Below are positions 5,992-6,745 of a stretch of DNA of 6,745 bases, piece after piece. The notes below the pieces were generated by a model. The model was given only the letters and a program-made list of their open reading frames with translations. It made no database searches and had not been told where the DNA came from. Numbering within the stretch: the first letter of the stretch is position 1; each line of letters opens with the position of its first letter. The DNA comes from Nitrospirales bacterium (GTDB taxonomy: Bacteria > Nitrospirota > Nitrospiria > Nitrospirales > UBA8639). The stretch lies in the NCBI GenBank assembly GCA_013817135.1, contig JACDDF010000123.1:1-6745 (forward strand). The letters run 5' to 3'. Position numbers and translations under genes: made by a program.

Positions 5992-6558
5992 ATGACGCCG
6001 TTTCCCTTTCTCTGTATTGCCTTGCTTGGCGCTTTTCATCTCACTTCCCCTAAGGAGGCTATATTCGCTTCTCCGGCTAATCACCAACCCTCCATCTGGG
6101 TTCAGCCTGTGGCGATGAATGCCACCCCGTTTTCCTCGATTCAACCACGCGCAAAGCTTCCGGTTGAACCGGATGAATTCGACCCTCGGGAAATCAATGC
6201 CTACTATGATTGGCGTAACGATATGTTTTTCAGGGAGTTCGACCTGACCGGCTCAGGGTCCGTTAATTTCATGACGGCACGTCGAACCTATAAGGTCTGG
6301 CTCGACGAGTTTGGCACTCCGGTCGTCCTGACGGTTGGCGACCCGGTGTTTTTTTGGATTGATTTAAATGGAAACGGGAAGTTTGAGCAAGGCCTGGGTG
6401 AAATGTTCAAAGATTCCTATGAGGATGGGGTCACCGGGAACGAAGAGCCCTATGATAATAGCGATCTTCAAGAACCTGCTGGTCCTGGCCCGCAATGGAA
6501 CCCTCCCGCACAGGGAGGCTTTAAGCAACCGCCCTGTGACCCCCGGTTCGGGTGTTGA
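5992..6558 (+). CDS. Secreted hypothetical protein with two EF-hand-like acidic loops
   Basis: I do not recognise a named family. The 188-residue protein starts with a signal peptide (hydrophobic residues 4-16, likely cleavage near FASPA at 25-29), so it should be exported. The mature part has two calcium-loop-like segments. D84-L-T-G-S-G-S is followed by VNF, and D124-L-N-G-N-G-K by FE, each with the spaced D/N/S oxygens of an EF-hand or dockerin loop but without the usual Glu at position 12 (Thr95 and Leu135). The second loop leads into GEMFKDSYEDGVTGNEEPYD, also acidic. The tail from 161 is rich in Pro and Gly with two Cys (182 and 188). The ribosome site is poor: GAGGA lies 15 bases upstream and AAGAG nearer. 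The next gene is convergent, 42 bases away, with no clear terminator between. A structural calcium-stabilised extracellular protein is an inference. Confidence 0.72.
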   Translation: MTPFPFLCIALLGAFHLTSPKEAIFASPANHQPSIWVQPVAMNATPFSSIQPRAKLPVEPDEFDPREINAYYDWRNDMFFREFDLTGSGSVNFMTARRTYKVWLDEFGTPVVLTVGDPVFFWIDLNGNGKFEQGLGEMFKDSYEDGVTGNEEPYDNSDLQEPAGPGPQWNPPAQGGFKQPPCDPRFGC

Positions 6559-6600
6559 CGGCTATCACATCCCAGGCCCATTCCCTGCTTCGGGTGGCAT

Positions 6601-6745
6601 TCATTCATCCACGAACTTAAATACCATCTGCAAATCTCCTTGGGCGTCTATGGTGACCTCTTGGCGCTGTTCACCCAACACCGGATGCCGGACCAATAAG
6701 GTATAAGTTCCCTGCGGGATTTGGTCAATTGTGAACCGACCCTCC
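6601..6745 (-). CDS. C-terminal end of a carboxypeptidase-regulatory-like domain protein (partial)
   Basis: This 47-codon fragment enters from the right edge and ends at TGA 6601-6603. It reads EGRFTIDQIPQGTYTLLVRH, then PVLGEQRQEVTIDAQG, then a strand ending VFKFVDE. The pattern 'GxFxIxxIPxGxYxLxVxHPxLG...xVxIxxxGxxxxxF' is the last half of a CarboxypepD_reg-like (transthyretin-like) beta-sandwich, common at the ends of secreted or periplasmic bacterial proteins where it serves binding or assembly rather than catalysis. The N-terminal part, and so the signal peptide and any partner domain, is outside the window. The frame is convergent with the EF-hand-like gene. Confidence 0.75.
   Translation of the reverse strand, partial: EGRFTIDQIPQGTYTLLVRHPVLGEQRQEVTIDAQGDLQMVFKFVDE

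Noticed and set aside
6559..6600. Terminator between the convergent genes at the right end
   Set aside because: No stem with a T-run on either strand; only a small CCCG/CGGG stem inside the end of the upstream gene.

Overview
The window looks like a chromosomal accessory stretch of roughly 50% GC bacterial DNA. It is gene-poor for a bacterium and rich in broken genes and short palindromic repeats. Nothing in it proves the host. The repeat at 2673-2819 resembles, from memory, elements dispersed in Nitrospira-type genomes. Together with the moderate GC and the style of the hypothetical proteins, this makes a member of the Nitrospirota (for example a lower-GC marine Nitrospira) my best guess. 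That is an inference, not an identification.

Layout, left to right. Positions 1-223 hold no supportable gene. 224-1241 (minus) is an M28-family zinc metallopeptidase broken by one extra base in an A7/T7 run. 1242-1637 has no intact gene, but contains a possible 71-codon small protein gene on the plus strand interrupted by an in-frame TGA (1334-1552). 1638-2648 (minus) is an intact O-methyltransferase of the dimerisation-domain plus Methyltransf_2 type. The next 430 bases (2649-3078) are non-coding and packed with repeats: an approximately 147-bp element with inverted ends, palindromes, and a second mosaic repeat. 3079-3906 (minus) is a separate class I SAM-dependent methyltransferase. 4052-4410 (minus) is a heavily decayed remnant of a zinc-type alcohol dehydrogenase/quinone oxidoreductase-like gene, with two large deletions and several frameshifts. 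Twelve bases upstream of it, 4423-5751 (minus) encodes an intact PhoD-like phosphodiesterase/phosphatase with a lipoprotein signal. 5752-5991 is the divergent intergenic region. 5992-6558 (plus) encodes a secreted protein with two EF-hand-like acidic loops. 6601-6745 (minus) is the C-terminal end of a carboxypeptidase-regulatory-like beta-sandwich protein that runs off the right edge.

The genes do not read as one pathway. The two methyltransferases lie on the same strand but are separated by a repeat cluster. The only operon-like pair is phoD-like and the dead dehydrogenase. The recurring theme is decay: three loci carry inactivating lesions, and repeat elements sit between genes. I see no CRISPR array, no tRNA or rRNA, no transposase, and no convincing undescribed system.
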